A stretch of 64,000 nt of DNA from Yamagishiella unicocca (Eukaryota; Chlorophyta; Chlorophyceae; Chlamydomonadales; Volvocaceae). Position numbers and translations under genes: made by a program. The notes below the pieces were generated by a model, which worked only from the letters and a program-made list of their open reading frames with translations, did no database searches and was not told the origin of the DNA. Positions 11,527-23,970 of the stretch are shown here, one piece after another; position 1 is the stretch's first letter; each line of letters starts with the position of its first letter. The stretch is from assembly GCA_003116995.1 (NCBI GenBank), contig BDSL01000103.1:310001-374000 (forward strand), in the 5' to 3' direction.

Positions 11527-14500
11527 TCACGTCCACGGCAGGAAGTTGATGAAGAGGACGCAGCCCAGTGCCATGTACAGCCAGCACCACCGCCACAACC
11601 CAACACCGCACCAATCCACCCACCAGGTGCTTTCTCCTCCGCACCGCCCCCCGCGCCCCGCAATACTGCCACGGCCGTCGCCCTCTGCGCCTACCCAGAC
11701 AACGTCAACCTCACGGCTACCACCACCGCACCTCCCATCGCTGCTACCACCGGTGGCCTCTCTTCTACAACCTCCGCTCCGGTCAGCACTACGGCGGCCA
11801 TCTTGGCCAGCGTCACCCTGTCTGCCTTGGTCGCGCTGCCGCCGAGCCGCCCACAGCCACACGTGCGCCATGTACCAATACAGCGGCGGGCAGGACGACA
11901 GCAGGAACCTCGTGGCGACCTGCACGTGCATGGTGGTCGCCGCCACAGCCACGCTGAACGCCCAGGGATACATGAACACCGCCAACTCGGGGCGCAGGTA
12001 TCCAGACAAACCGTCCGTGTCGCCGCCAACGCCACCACCATGATTACACGGGCTGCCGCCACCAGCGTCACAACCGCCGACGCCGCCGGCGCCAAAGTCG
12101 TCGCTGCGCGTGCCACGAGCGGACCCTACACCGCCGTCATCCTTCGCGCCTTGCGTAGCATGCCTGCGACGCAGGCCCCTGCCCTGCCATCTGCCCCGGG
12201 TGTCGTCGACCGCTTCGCCACGCGCGCTACTCCCCCCACCGGTGGATGCGCCAGGCGCTTCGTCTTCCTGCGGCGGCTGTGGTTTAGGATGCGTGAGCGG
12301 CGACAATCCCAACAGCGCCACATGCCTGCCGTTGGCTTTGCAGTACTCGATGAGGCCGCCGGCCGACAGAAGCAGAACCGGGGCCGCCAGCAGGAAGTTA
12401 GGCAGCTGCAGAAGGATCAGGAGCAGCGAGGCGGGTGTGGCCAGGGGCTGCTGACGCGGGGTGCTGGTGGCGGTTTCAAGTGGGCTGTGTGGAGGCGTGA
12501 GGCGTTTTGTTTTATTTCAGGTTAGGGCAGGGATGGAGACAACTATCGTCGTCGCAACAAGGGCGGCGGTCGCCGATACTGGCTGCTTCAGCAAAGGTTT
12601 GTGTACAGCGTGGTGTGCTTGTCCCCGTAACCGCAGCGAGGTGCAACGATTGGTGGTACAGGTAGCTTGCGGCGGTTAGCGGAGGGCGTCCAGGCAGCGC
12701 TACACATGTCAATAATAGTTGCTGGGGGAGGAACCGCTCGCGCGCGTCGAGGTACAGTAAGCAAGCCATCCTCAGATGCCGCCGGCCGCCGTACCTGCTG
12801 CAAAGTCCAGTAGCGCAAGAAGCCAACGCCCCAGTACTGCGCCTGCACGAAGCCGTACACGTACGGAACTCGGGACGAGCACCATGGCCGCGGCCACGCG
12901 CGGTCCGCACGCGTACTGTCCGCAGTACCAGTTGGCGGCACGACATGCTCCGCAACCAGCTGGCTGTGTGTACGGCAAAACGTCTCATACGCTGCGTGCT
13001 GGAAAGCGATGAGCGGCAAGACGGCGGCTGCAGCCGCGGCCACCCCCTGCAGCGCCAGCCCCAACGCGCGGATCTGCGGGCAGCCGGGAATGCGCAGCCT
13101 TCTGGAAACGTGTTGAACTTACGCAGAACTGCCTTACCAACCCTGGAACTGCGAGTGGTTGCACGACTCCTCGCGACCGTGACCATGATCTGCAGCTGGC
13201 CCACGTAGCAAGCTAGCAACCTGTCGGAGCAGCCCACCTTGCCAGACGGCCAGGCTGCCACCGCGCGGCCGAGGCAGTAGTGACCCAAGTAGCCCGCGTT
13301 GATCACTCCTGCATTGGCGACCCGGTTTCGGAGGCGCGCGGGAACCATTCCTCAGTGGGAGGTGTCAAGGGAAGCTGCCGCGCTTCCGGGCAGGACGGCA
13401 GGAGAAGCCGCCTGCCCGTACAACAGACTTTGTTGCTTCCAGCTCACCATTCGACCTCAAACCGCACGACACCGCCACGGCCGCCACCGCCGGCAGCAGG
13501 CAGCCCCGGCAGTGTAGCCAGTAAAGCGCCGCCAGGGTCGCCACCATAAAGGTGGCTTCTGTGTACGGCGCGGCGTGGAAAATCGTTGCTGGGTTCAGGA
13601 CGAAGAAGACGCATGCGAGCGCCGCCAGTTGGCGGTCCGCCGTCAGGCGCTCGCCCAGCCTGCAGGGGCGGGGGGCGCCATCAGCATGTTGCGCTCCGGA
13701 ACCCAAAGTCCAGATTTCCAGATTCCCATTCTCTGAGACGTTACGCCCTGCCGCTGGTACCGTACCAGGACTGTCCGTGTGGTCACAGGTCAGTCCAGCG
13801 CCAGTTTGGTGCTTCCGCAGCAAACGGGAGACCGACCTTCCCGGCACAGCGCACCTGTACAGCAGCACTGTGCCGGTCACAGATGCGGCAGCGTTGACCG
13901 CAAGAGCAAGCACTGGGAAGAGGCACCTAGGGGCGTAGGAAGCCAGCGCTGCGGACCCCGGGTGAGATGGCGGTCGGGGGTGTAATGGGAGCTGTTGTGT
14001 ATCGGAAACCTGAGGTTGTGCAGCTGTTGGGAGGGTTCAAGCGGCGGAACACCAAGCACTACTGTTGGTTAACACGGCCACCCGAGCCGGCCGGTGCGCG
14101 TGAAACGGCACAAGCAAAGCTGGACTGCAGATTCATTTTCTGATTTACGACTGCTGACCCCCCCTCTAGCAGCCATTCTTTCGCTATGCCCTGTGGCTCT
14201 TGATAAAGAAGCTCTACCCGATGACACCCGTGATTTACCCGTTTTCTCGCGACACTACCGGTATGCCCGCAGCCACTGAACCTTGCAGCGAAGACAGCGC
14301 CATGCAGGGCGCTGCTGCTCCCACAGCTGCGGCACTCACCGGGTAGCAGCGGAAAGAAGGCGTAGTACTGCTCATACACATAGCCTCGCGCTGCTATGTC
14401 TGCGAAGAAGACACTATCCCACACAAGCCAGCCGTGCAGGTGTGCCCGCTCGGCGGCGGCTCCTGACTCCGAGGCTGCAGACAATGAGCCGCCAGCCTCT

Positions 14501-14754
14501 CCAGCCGTGCCGTGCGGAAGGGGCATGGCGCCATCAAGCGCAGCTGCAGTGTACGGCATCTCGGGAAGACGGTAAGACGCCGACGCCGTGCCAGGGGTAA
14601 TGAATTTCGATGTGTCATAGTCAGGCAGCAGAGAGTCCAGCGCCGTTGTGGCTATCAACACGGCGAGACGGACGCAGATGGCGAACAGCGCCAGGCGCCG
14701 CTCCTCGGGCCGCAACCAAGGAGGTTTCAGAGGACCACGACCACCCTGAGTCAT
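11527..14754 (-). CDS. PIGV: GPI mannosyltransferase II (PIG-V)
   Basis: ER membrane enzyme that adds the second mannose to the GPI-anchor precursor. Six exons with consistent phases: 14754-14340, 13948-13855, 13659-13448, 13308-13205, 13073-12795, 12405-11527; 660 aa. Family landmarks: LVWDSVFFADIAARGY and EQYYAFFPLLPA (exons 1-2), FVLNPATIFHAAPYTEATF (exon 3), NAGYLGHY (exon 4), RVPYVYGFVQAQYWGVGFLR and YWTLQQLPNFLLAAPVLLL (exons 5-6), and TTMHVQVATRFLLSSCPPLY near the C-terminus. Many hydrophobic segments fit a polytopic protein. The last exon carries a Gly/Asp/Arg-rich low-complexity insertion (about residues 405-490) and a second one before the C-terminal segment YMALGCVLFINFLPW; both are longer than usual for the family but stay in frame. 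A long frame on the other strand at 11428-12525 is its shadow. Confidence 0.93.
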
Positions 14755-15029
14755 GGTAAGGTCATCGTAATTCTTTAGACCGTCTTAACATTAGGAACTG
14801 CAGGCGCTGGTGTTCGACCGACCTGACTGTCAAATGGCCGTAGAGCACCTTGCATATACATTAGAACGTATCGCGCTTAACGCTACATATGAATAAATAT
14901 CGGTATGTGCACTGGGGCGTTACCGAAATACGGGGGCGTTATGGAACCTACCGCTCCGAAGCCTACAAATAGATCCCCGCTCAATACATAGCACCTAGTT
15001 TACTTTCGTTTAAGTCGCGATTCATCCAT
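14755..15029. promoter_or_regulatory. Divergent promoter region between PIGV and the NTF2-like gene
   Basis: The two start codons face away from each other across 275 bp, so both promoters and 5' UTRs must lie here unless 5' UTR introns exist. The stretch is AT-richer than its flanks (for example around 14855-14905). I see no motif that I can name with confidence. Confidence 0.5.
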
Positions 15030-16401
15030 ATGACCATGGCGCAAGTAAACCTCTCGTGTGCAGGACGTACAGGCTGTCCGGTAGCTCGGCGGAGCCCTCG
15101 CAGCTCCGTCACCGTCGCATCCATTCAACAGCAAAGTCCCCGTAAACAAGCTTCTACCGCAAATGAATCTCCCACAGCCACAGTGGGGCGGAGGCACGCC
15201 CTGCTAGGCGTCGCTATCGCAAGCGTCACGCTGGGGGCAGTCGCGCCAGCACCGGTCTTCGCAAATGGCAAGGAAGAAAAGGCAGCCAGTTAGGTAACTG
15301 CAGAACTCCCTGCGCAGCCCCGCGGGACCGCGACTCGTGTACAATCATGCAGCAGTGCTGCTGAGTGCTGCCGTGTGCCGCCTTGTCTCATGCCTTGCTC
15401 GCGACAGTGCGCTGCTAAGCGATCTCAACGCGCTGCTGCCCCACAGTCATTAACGACCCAGCGGTTCTCAAGACACAGCTTGAGGCACAGTACAAGCAGT
15501 GGACCTCGGGTCAGTTCGACACGTGGCTGGCAGGCCAGCCAGAGAACATTAAGTGGCAGACCACCTACAACGGCACGGTGATGAAGTTTAAAGGCAAGGC
15601 GGGCGCCAAGCAGTACTTTGCCATGCTCAACACGGACCTTGATATTCAGTCCTACAAGGTACGCCGTTCCCGCGATGGGGTGATCGCTATAGACGCCGTG
15701 TGGGCGTTGCCTTGGTGGTCCACGGCAGGTTTGCGGCGCTGAGCGACGACAGGTCGAAGGTTGTGGGAGCCGGCGGCAAGGATATGTCGTATCAGTCATG
15801 TCGTCACGCATGCCGTGTCATACTCGTGTGAGTTCCCCTCACTCATGTAGTTCTCCCTGCCCTCAAGTTCAGGTAACTCCGTCCTCAATACCTTCTGCCG
15901 CGTGCTTGTTGTTTGCCGGAATACGATCAGGTAGCCAAGGAGCCCCCCACCCATGGCAGCACGGCGGCGCGGCCTCGCGGCTTTAAAGCGTCGCCCCGCC
16001 TCGCCAGCCTGACCTCGCTCCTGTGCGGCCCCGCCCTTCGTCTGCCTTCACCTGCCTTCGCCTGCCTTCACCTGCCTTCACCTGCCTTCACCTGCCTTTC
16101 GCAGCCGCTCGCAATCTTCGTAGACAACGACGGCGACGAAGCGACTGTGGTGGTGGAGGCAAGCGGCGTCAGCCGGCTCACGCAGCAGCCGTTCAAGACC
16201 ATTTTCCTGCACATGTACACCATAGGGCCCATGGTCCAGGTCATCAAGTTCAAGGAGATGACCGACACGTCCCTGATAGCGCAGCTGGTTCCGCCACCAG
16301 TGGCTCCGGCCGCTGTGGGGGCGGGAGCGCCCGCTGCTTCACCGACCGGGAGTGGCGGTGAGGCGCGCGTGGAGGCTGGCTCTGCGGCCAGGAGCATTTG
16401 A
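15030..16401 (+). CDS. NTF2/SnoaL-like protein, predicted thylakoid lumen
   Basis: Exons 15030-~15272/15296, 15445-15658 and 16105-16401. Exon 1 encodes a basic Ser/Thr-rich plastid transit peptide, then a twin-arginine lumen signal (RRHALLGVAIASVTLGAVAP, cleavage near APVFA). Exons 2-3 encode an NTF2-like alpha+beta fold: LEAQYKQWTSGQFDTWLAG, KGKAGAKQYFAMLNTDLDI, then PLAIFVDNDGDEATVVVEAS and IFLHMYT...VIKFKEMTDTS. Exon 2 to 3 is phase 0 with AAG|GTACGC and TTTCGCAG. Exon 1 to 2 is odd: the frame meets TAG directly before a good GTAACT donor, whereas a GC donor at AATG|GCAAGG (about 15267) gives the right phase and an intact reading frame (VFAN-VINDPAVL). A poly-Ala/Pro tail ends the protein. 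Specific role unknown; lumenal members of this fold exist in plants and algae. Confidence 0.82.
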
Positions 16402-16436
16402 CGGCTGGGCCGAGGAGGTGCTGCTGAACATTCGGC

Positions 16437-16441
16437 TGTAA
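16437..16441 (+). terminator. TGTAA poly(A) signal of the NTF2-like gene
   Basis: TGTAA 36 bases past the stop codon at 16399-16401, typical of chlorophycean 3' UTRs. Confidence 0.6.
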
Positions 16442-18404
16442 GAGTTGCGTGATGGGGCTACACAGGGGTAACCTGCCGTCCTCTCGGCGGCCCTGTCATG
16501 CCCCACAGCAGGCTTCGGCTGTGACGGACACTAGGTGCTGGGGCGTGGCAGCCCAGGGGAGTTGCTAAGGCTGGGGATGTCGTACTCTTCTACGCACAAT
16601 AATGCCGGAACATAGTTGGGAAGGGGTTGGGGGGTACTTATTAAACCTGGTACATTCTGCACGTGACACCAATGCGAGCATCCAGAAATTTGGAAGCCTT
16701 CGCCACCTTGTCCGTTTGGGCATGTGGGCAAACAGGGTCGGAGGGTTGGCATTCGGCTCACGGTGGCGTATGTCCTTCCTTGTCTGTCAAGAGTCAAGCG
16801 CGGTGACGGAGGTTCAAGCCGCCTCAGTATCACTACACGAGCGCTCGACGTTGTGTTACCGTCAGTGGATTGATAGGCCAGCATGCGCCGATAACATAAG
16901 AACTTTAAGAGGAGTTCCAAAGTTCGCAACGTATGCGTGACATGGAAAAGGGTGTGATGGGCGATGTGGGGTTCGACTTCCAGCGGCACGGGATTAGGCA
17001 TGTATTGAGACCGGGCAACGGGGGCACACGGGCGCACACGGGCGCATTGGCATGGTGATGTCACCAGGTACAACCTCGCAGCCATTGATCTAGGGCCTGG
17101 CAGTGAACCCAGTGGGTCTCTAGAGCAAGGCGAGGGCGCAAGGAAGGATGGGAAGCCAGCAGAGGGCGGCCAGGGACCAGCACCGACCTTTGCAGAAGGA
17201 CTTGTACGCATGCGCGACTAATCAAGTAAACGTGTTTGGGGCTGTCCAATAGCTGCCTGAAGGACATTTTCATCCACGTACGACGGTTTCGGAGAGGTAA
17301 TGTAAACGGTGACAATTGAAAGTATTTTGGGCAACGACTGTTGTACGTGCATTGCGAACAAACATAGGACTGTCTCTGACTTATGTGGGTGAAAAGAACG
17401 CTGTTGAGCCAGACGCCATCCAACGGTCTGAAAGTGTTAGCAAGCTTGACAGGGAGCCGTCCACGTGGTTGTGACTATCTGTGCAGCCTTGTGTGATTTT
17501 ACAACGATATTACGCGTAGGACCTCTTCCAGCTGGTGGTTCGGGACTTGCCGACCTGGAGGTGCAACCCTAGCTGGAGCTATGCAAGCGGGTCTACCGAG
17601 CTCTGCACATGGGCAAGTGGGCAGCTATACCAAAAGATGTATTATGATGTGGTTGGCTGGTGCCTTACACGAGCTAACAGGCGTCATGGGCGCGATTCCC
17701 CACACTGTAGGCCTGCATCAAACGCACGCCTGAGGCTGCAATCTGGATTGGCCAGGAGTGATAGATTTGGGGTATGACAACCGCAAATCAGCCTTGTTAG
17801 TCGGCGCTGTTAAGACGCCATGCCATTACCACTTCCTGAATGCAGGTTCCCCACTGGCGATCAACAAGTTCAAATGCGCGCAAGAACACTCAGGTGTGCA
17901 GCTTTGATCCGCATGGCGGCTCGCCTGTACCTTTCCCCTGAAGACCCGAACCCGCATGCTACCCCATCAGGAGCCTTCGTTGTATATGTGCCTGACATTC
18001 CCCATTGCATCATCCTGAGCTGCTTTGCTTATTGCTTCAACGCCGCGCTCTCAACCCCTCGCCCACGGCTTTCGCGCAATGCGCATGCCTCACATGCTCC
18101 TTTCCTAACGGCTGTCCTTTGATGCTCCCTCTGCGGCCTCCATATATCGTGTTCCCGAACTACACAGGTCAGTTGAAGCTGGAGGTTCGCGTGATGCTGG
18201 TCTTCTTCGGGCGGAATGCGTGCGCGGGGCTGGGAAATAACTGGACGCGACAGCCATATCGGGTGACGACTACGATGCCTAGGGCAACCGCACGGCCGCG
18301 ACGATCCCCCGCCTTATCGTCTTGACAGCCTCGTTTGCCGTCGTGTTCGACCATTAAACTCTCCTTCCACCCTGCCTTACCGCCCTTCAATAACTATCCC
18401 CCAG
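16442..18404. other. Region without a confident gene upstream of the OPR gene
   Basis: Open frames here (for example minus 17211-16531 and 17423-17061, plus 17820-18122) lack motifs and convincing splice context. The missing 5' exons of the OPR gene are expected in this interval because its first clear exon begins at an acceptor (18402-18404). A short (CACACGGGCG)n-like repeat lies near 17020-17045. Confidence 0.4.
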
Positions 18405-21400
18405 GTTCGCGCCGCCCACGCCCACGGCCCTACCGACCTAATAGGATCCGGCCCAGCCACCTCCCTCGCCGGAAGCCCCTCCGTCTTCTCCTACTTGGGG
18501 CTCGGCAGTCGCAACGGCGCCACACACGGCGACGGCGGCGCCGCTACCAATGGCACCAGCTTGGGGGCCGCCGGCAGCAGCGCGGGCAAGGCGCTGCTGC
18601 AGGGCCTCCTCCAAGCCAAGGACCGCCTGGGCTCCTCCCTGGAGCACTTGTTCTTTGACGGCATGGCGGAGAGCATGCAGAGCTGGGATGCCAGCCAGAT
18701 GGCCGGCGTGCTGATGGCGCTGGCCATGCTGCACCGCCCCCCCAGCGACGAGTGGGTGAGTGAGTTCTGGGCGGTCTCGTCCACCAAGCTGCACGAGTGT
18801 ACGACATCAGACCTGGCGATGATCAGCTTTGGGCTAAGCGAGCTGCAGCTGCAGCCGCCGCATTCCTGGGGAGAGGCGCTGCTGGCGGCGGCGCTGCGCC
18901 TCGCAGAGGCGCCGGCGGAGCCGGCCGCCGGTGATGTCGTACACGGTGACGTCGTACACGTGGGCCAGCATCCACCGGCTGTGCTTCAGGGAGGCACAGG
19001 CCGGGTCTCTTTCGCCTTCCAGGTGCAACTGGCGCTGCAGAGGATAGCGGCGGCCCCGCCGCAGGACCAGCTGCTTCGGCAGCAAGGCCAGCCGGGACCG
19101 GGCTTCAGGCTCAGGGCCGCCGCCTCAGGGCCGCAGCCTCAGGGCCGCCGCCAGGCCCCTTCAGTGACCACCGCTCTGGGCATGCTCTTGGCCAGCAACT
19201 CCGGGAGTGGCGCGGGCCGGGCCAGGGCCGCAAAGGCGTCATCATCAAGCCTCGCGTCCTCCACGCCCGCACCCGTCGGCGGCAGCCAACAACCGGCAGC
19301 AGCCGCCCGCCCGATAAACAGCGCGTACGACATGGACGAAATGTTTGAGGGCTCCGGCTCCGAGACCAGCAGTAGCATCGCCGGGCTGCTGCTGGGTCCA
19401 GCGCAGGCGGTGTGGGCGGGCGTGCGGCGGGTGACGGCGTCGGTGTCTGCGACCTGGCGGCGCAGCCGCGGCGGCAGCGAGCTGGTCACATTGGTTTACA
19501 ACCTGACGGCGGCTGGGCTGCACGTGGAGGAGGCCTGGCTGGGGCGCTTCCTGGAGGCGAGCCAGGGGGGGAGGATGGCCAGGGGGCATGACGGGAAACC
19601 CGTGGGTTGGCACTGGAACCCGTGGGTCGGACCTCTTATCTTTCTTCCCTCCCTCGTCCTCGTCCTAACCTCCTGCCGGCGTCCTCCCCTCAGGCCATGC
19701 GGCCCCGCCTGGCCGACCTGTCGGGGGACGACCTCAGCTGCCTGCTGCTGGTGGCGGCCGAGGCGCGCGGCGGCGGCGGCACTACGGAGCTGTCGGTGGG
19801 CTGGCAGGCCGCGCTGTTTGCTCGCATGGACGGAATCAACTGGGCACTGCAGGGACACCACCTCGTGGGTGCGTCGCGGGGGGCGGAGGAGGGGAAGCCA
19901 GGGCCCCGGGGTCAGGGCGTTGGTCGCGTGTGGGCACCTATCTACCGTGCCCCACATGAAGGCATCCGTCCCGCATACGTGCGCGCCTACCGTGCCCCAC
20001 TCGAATGCATCGATTCCGCGCAGGAGTATCCTGACGTCGATCGCGGTTGTTGTTCCCTCAGCCCAGTGTTGTCCCACTAGCCGCCCTACCCGTTAGTATT
20101 ACCGTGCCCCCATGATCCCGGCACTCAGCCCGACCCAATTCACTCCTACCCCGGCCCCGACACCTGCCCCCACCCCATCCCGTCAGGCTGCTTGGACTCA
20201 ATCACCAACCTCGGGCTACGGCCGCCGCCTCAGTGGGTCCAGCGGCAGCTGCTCAGCCTGCAGCTCAGCCTGCCCGTCCTCTCAGCCCAGGCCCTAGCTC
20301 AGCTGGGTTCAGTGCTGCCCGCGCTGCCGCTGCGCTGCGGCAGCTCTTCCGCATCCCCCTCGTCGTCGTCGGTCGCTACCTTTGGCATTGACAGCCGCTG
20401 GGTCCAGCGGTGGGTCGCGGACTACATGGCGGCGGTTTCGGAGCGGCGGGATGCTATGGTGGCGGCGGAGCTGCTGTCGGTAATCACCGGCGTCGCCGCC
20501 GTAGTCGCCGCCGCGCCGTCACAGCTGTCGCCGCAGGCGGCTTCGGCGCCAAAAGACGACGCGGCGGGCTTGCAGCTGGGGGGCGCAGCCGGAATGTCGT
20601 ACGAGGATTGGCGTCGGACGATGGTGCAGGCGGTGGAGGCGCGGCTGCCTGAGTCCAGCCTGTCGGGGCTGTGCGAGGTGTGGCAAGCGCTGGCGGGCTC
20701 GGGTGCGGAGCAGCCGGCCGCAGGGGGCGCGGCGAGCGGGCTGGGTGATCTGCGGGAGCTGGTGGCGCGCAGGTGAGGCGGCGGGAGGGTGAGGCGGCGG
20801 GAGGGTGAGGCGGCGAGGGGCGAGGGCTGGCGAGCTGCGGCGGGGGAGTTGCCGGGGGGGGGAGAAGCTGGTTGCGGCTGCGTGCCGTGGCGGGCTGGCC
20901 ATCGGGCGGGCTTGAGACGGCAGCGCTTCCTGATCACGGCTGAGGGATCCTTCTTGGGTGCCGGTCGCGGCTGCGCTGCAGGGCAAGTGACGGGCAAGTC
21001 GGGTGCTGCTAGTGCCAGCCAGGCAGCCCACCTTACCCGCAAACCCGCCCGTGACCACTGATCCAACCCGCAGGATTGCCGTATATCAGCCGCAGCTGGC
21101 CGCGTCCGACGTGAGCCCGGTGTTCTCCTCCCTCGCGGCCTCCGGCGTGCCGCTGCCCGCGGCCACCATGGACGCCTTGCTGTCGTCGTCGCAGCCGCTG
21201 CTGCCCGGCCTGACGTCATCGGAGCTCGTCACCGTCGTACTGTCCCTCGTACGACTGTCGCACAAGCCCAACCTGGCCTGGCAGTCGGCGTTCTGCGCCG
21301 CCAGCCGCCGCCGTCTGGGCGTCATGACTCAGCCGCAGCGCTGCTCGCTGCTGGTCGCATCCGCCAGCCTGGGCCTGCACCTGCCCGACCCGTGGGTCAA

Positions 21401-23970
21401 GGACTTCTTCACGGTTTCGGAGCGCTGTCTGAGCGATCAGCCGGACGGCACGCAGCTGGCCAACCTCTTGTGGGCGGTCTCCTGCGTGGCTCCGGAACCA
21501 CCCAGGGCATGGCTGGAGCAGTGGGAGTACGCGTCCATGCCGCGGCTGCGGGAGCTGGGTCCGAACATGCTTGCGGTGGCGCTCAAGGTAGGGGGCAAGA
21601 GGGGAGGCGCTGGGGAGTGACGCCGAGAGAGTCCTCCGGGTGCGGCCGCGGATGTCACCAAGCATGTCTTGATGCATGCTGCCGCCCTCTTATTCAAGTC
21701 CCTCTTCCTGCCTCCTACCTGCCCCCCTACCGCCTCCTTATCGTTTAACCCCTGCGTCCTCCCTGCCCAGGCCATGTCCACTCTGCACTACCGACCATCT
21801 CTGGCCTGGCAGAGCGCCTTCTTCGCAGCCCTCCAGCGCCGGCTCTTCGCCGCGGGTGCCGCGCAGATGACCTGGCCCTCCGGCTCCGAAACCACCTCCT
21901 CGTCGTCCTCGAACGACGGCCGGGACCCGCTCTCCGCCGCCGGCGCTGCGCCCGTTTCATCCCCCACCACCAGCGCCGCTGCCGTCGTCAGCGACCTCTC
22001 GAAGCCCCCAACCCCGTCCTCGCTTGCCTTGCCGCCGGACGCAAGCGGCAGCACCACCACCTCCTGGTCTATATCCGGATCTGGATCCGGATCTGGATCC
22101 GGATTCTCTCCGGCTGCCGCCGGTATGCTGTCCTCCACCGTCACCCCCGAGGCGCTCAACAGCCTCGTCTACAGCCTCGCCTCCCTGGACCTCAGCCCGC
22201 CCCCCGCCTGGTTGGACGAGCTGGCGGACGCCATCCGCTGCAAGCTGAGCCTGCTGAGCACCCTGGACATGTCGGTGGTGCTGGTGTACCTGGTGGCGCG
22301 ATCGCACCGACCCAACGACGAGTGGTGAGGCGGCGGCTCCACCGGGATAAAGGGGAGGGGCCACTTTGGCGGGATTGGGGTCCGTGAGGTTTGGGTACGG
22401 TGCCTTCACCACGTTTGCATGTGGTAAGGTAGTAATGGGGACCGGCAATAGGTAAGACTGCTGTACTGCGCGTTCCCTCTCACCACCCTCCCTGGGACAA
22501 TGGCACCGAAACCCTCACCACCGTCGTTCCTCCGCCGCTTTCCAGGTGGGAGAGCTTCCTGGAGGCCCTGGAGAGCCGCTTCGCCTCCCTGTCGGCCACC
22601 GAGATGGCGTCCATGCTCATCATGCTCAACGCGCTCAAGGTGTCCCCCCCCGCGCAGTGGCTTGACGCCTTCTGTGCCGCCACCGAGGCGCGCCTGGACT
22701 TCTTCCAGCCCAGCCACCTGCTGCAGGTGCTCAGCTGCCTGCACCTCTTCCGCCACCGGCCCAGCCAGGGTTGGATGGCCGCCTACATGCACACCGTGGA
22801 GAACCAGCTGCCGCGCTTCTCTCCCACGGAGCTGGCGCGAGTGCTGATGCTGCTGGACCACCTAAACCAGCGCCCCAGCGGCGCCTTCATGCTCCGATTC
22901 TTCGACTTCTCGCGGCCGGGGCTGTCGCAGCTGGACACGCAGGTGCGCCAGAGCGTGTAACAGAAGAAGAGAGAGGGAGAGAGAGTGGCAGAGAGAGGGA
23001 TAAAGCGGTGGGAAGTTGGCGGTTGTGGTGGTTGCGGTTGTTGTGATGATTGGCGGTTGACTATGAAGGGGCACGGCAAGCTGCCTACCGGGCACCGATA
23101 ACCCGGAGGAGGTGACACCATGCTTGGGTACTTGTAGGCGCAGCATCTGTGTTACTTTGTTGTCGCCTTCACGCGCAGGAGCTGGTCAACGTGGCGTGGG
23201 CGGTTGTGAACTGCTCCACCATGCAGCCGGACCTAAGGTGGGGTGCGCCGCGGGGCAACGGCGGGAGGGGGGAACTGACGGCCTGGGGCAGCTGCGGTGT
23301 GGGGCCGCAGCCGGTCCTCGGTGCGGCTACCTGGCGGCGCCCTCACGCACGCGGGGCTGTGCCACATGACAGCAGGCACTATCAGCTGCAGTATGTCGGC
23401 TGCAGTATGTCAGCTGCAGTATGCCAGCTGCAGTATGCCAGCTGTAGTATGCCAGTTGCAGTATGCCAGCTGCAGTATGCCAGGTGCAGTATGCCAGCTG
23501 CAGTATGCCAGCTGTAGTATGCCAGGTGCAGTATGCCAGGTGCAGTATGCCAGCTGCAGTATGTCAGCTGCAGTATGCCCGTCCTTGGCCGTTTCAGAGC
23601 GCCTGCCCGCGCCTGCAGGTACGGCACAGCGGCGGGGACGCCGCCGGCAACCAGCCAGCCGGAATCCCACGCGCCCCCGGCACCGCCCGCTCATTAATAC
23701 GTGGTTGTAACCGCACCCGCATCTTAATAACGCTCAGAACATCGCGGATTAGCGGTCAATTAACACACCCGCATCCGTACCCGCGCTCGCGCCTGCGTTC
23801 CTCCCAGGTGGACGGAGTCGTTGGTGCAGGCCGCAAAGCCGCGCCTGGCGTCCCTGCAGCAGCCGCAGCTGCGCGTGCTGGTGGCGGCTCTGGGCCACAT
23901 GCAGCGAGGGACGTCGTTGGACTCCGCAGAGGACTTCCTGGCCTTTGCGCGGGAGTTCCTGGTAGTGTGA
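18405..23970 (+). CDS. OPR-like helical-repeat protein, putative organelle RNA-binding factor
   Basis: Exons with matching phases: 18405-19556, 19694-19868, 20187-20772, 21074-21587, 21771-22324, 22546-22942, 23179-23237, 23808-23970; about 1,200 aa without the missing N-terminus. The product is a chain of about 38-residue helical repeats with the pattern (R/S)PPxxWxxxF...L...LAxxLxxLxxL, e.g. MLHRPPSDEWVSEF, LGLRPPPQWVQ, LDLSPPPAWLDEL, LKVSPPAQWLDAF, LNQRPSGAFMLRF. This matches octotricopeptide-repeat (OPR) proteins, which in green algae act on specific chloroplast or mitochondrial transcripts. Target and organelle cannot be told, since the transit peptide is not visible. Exon 1 appears to end at a GC donor (GAG|GCGAGC), because only this restores the repeat register into exon 2. 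Exon 1 may hide another intron (about 18930-19020, low complexity). Exon 5 has a (GS)n linker from a 12-bp repeat at 22070-22105. Its 3' exons are partly duplicated at 32.7 kb. Confidence 0.82.
23382..23580. repeat. Minisatellite in OPR intron 7
   Basis: About 14 tandem copies of a 14-bp unit (CAGCTGCAGTATGC, variants CAGGTG and CAGCTG TAG). It lies in the intron between OPR exons 7 and 8, contains the palindrome CAGCTG, and is absent from unit B. Confidence 0.85.

Noticed and set aside
11428..12525. 365-codon plus-strand ORF, Pro/Thr/Arg-rich
   Set aside because: It is the antisense of the PIGV last exon, whose minus-strand frame has clear family motifs and splice phase.
16531..17211. 226-codon minus-strand ORF
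   Set aside because: No motif, poor codon bias, no splice context; left as unassigned sequence.
19557..20096. Read-through of OPR exon 1 into 20096
   Set aside because: It breaks the helical-repeat register and covers two introns; the spliced frame restores the repeat exactly.
23382..23580. Regular short repeats as a CRISPR array
   Set aside because: Units are contiguous 14-bp repeats without unique spacers, inside an intron of a eukaryotic gene.
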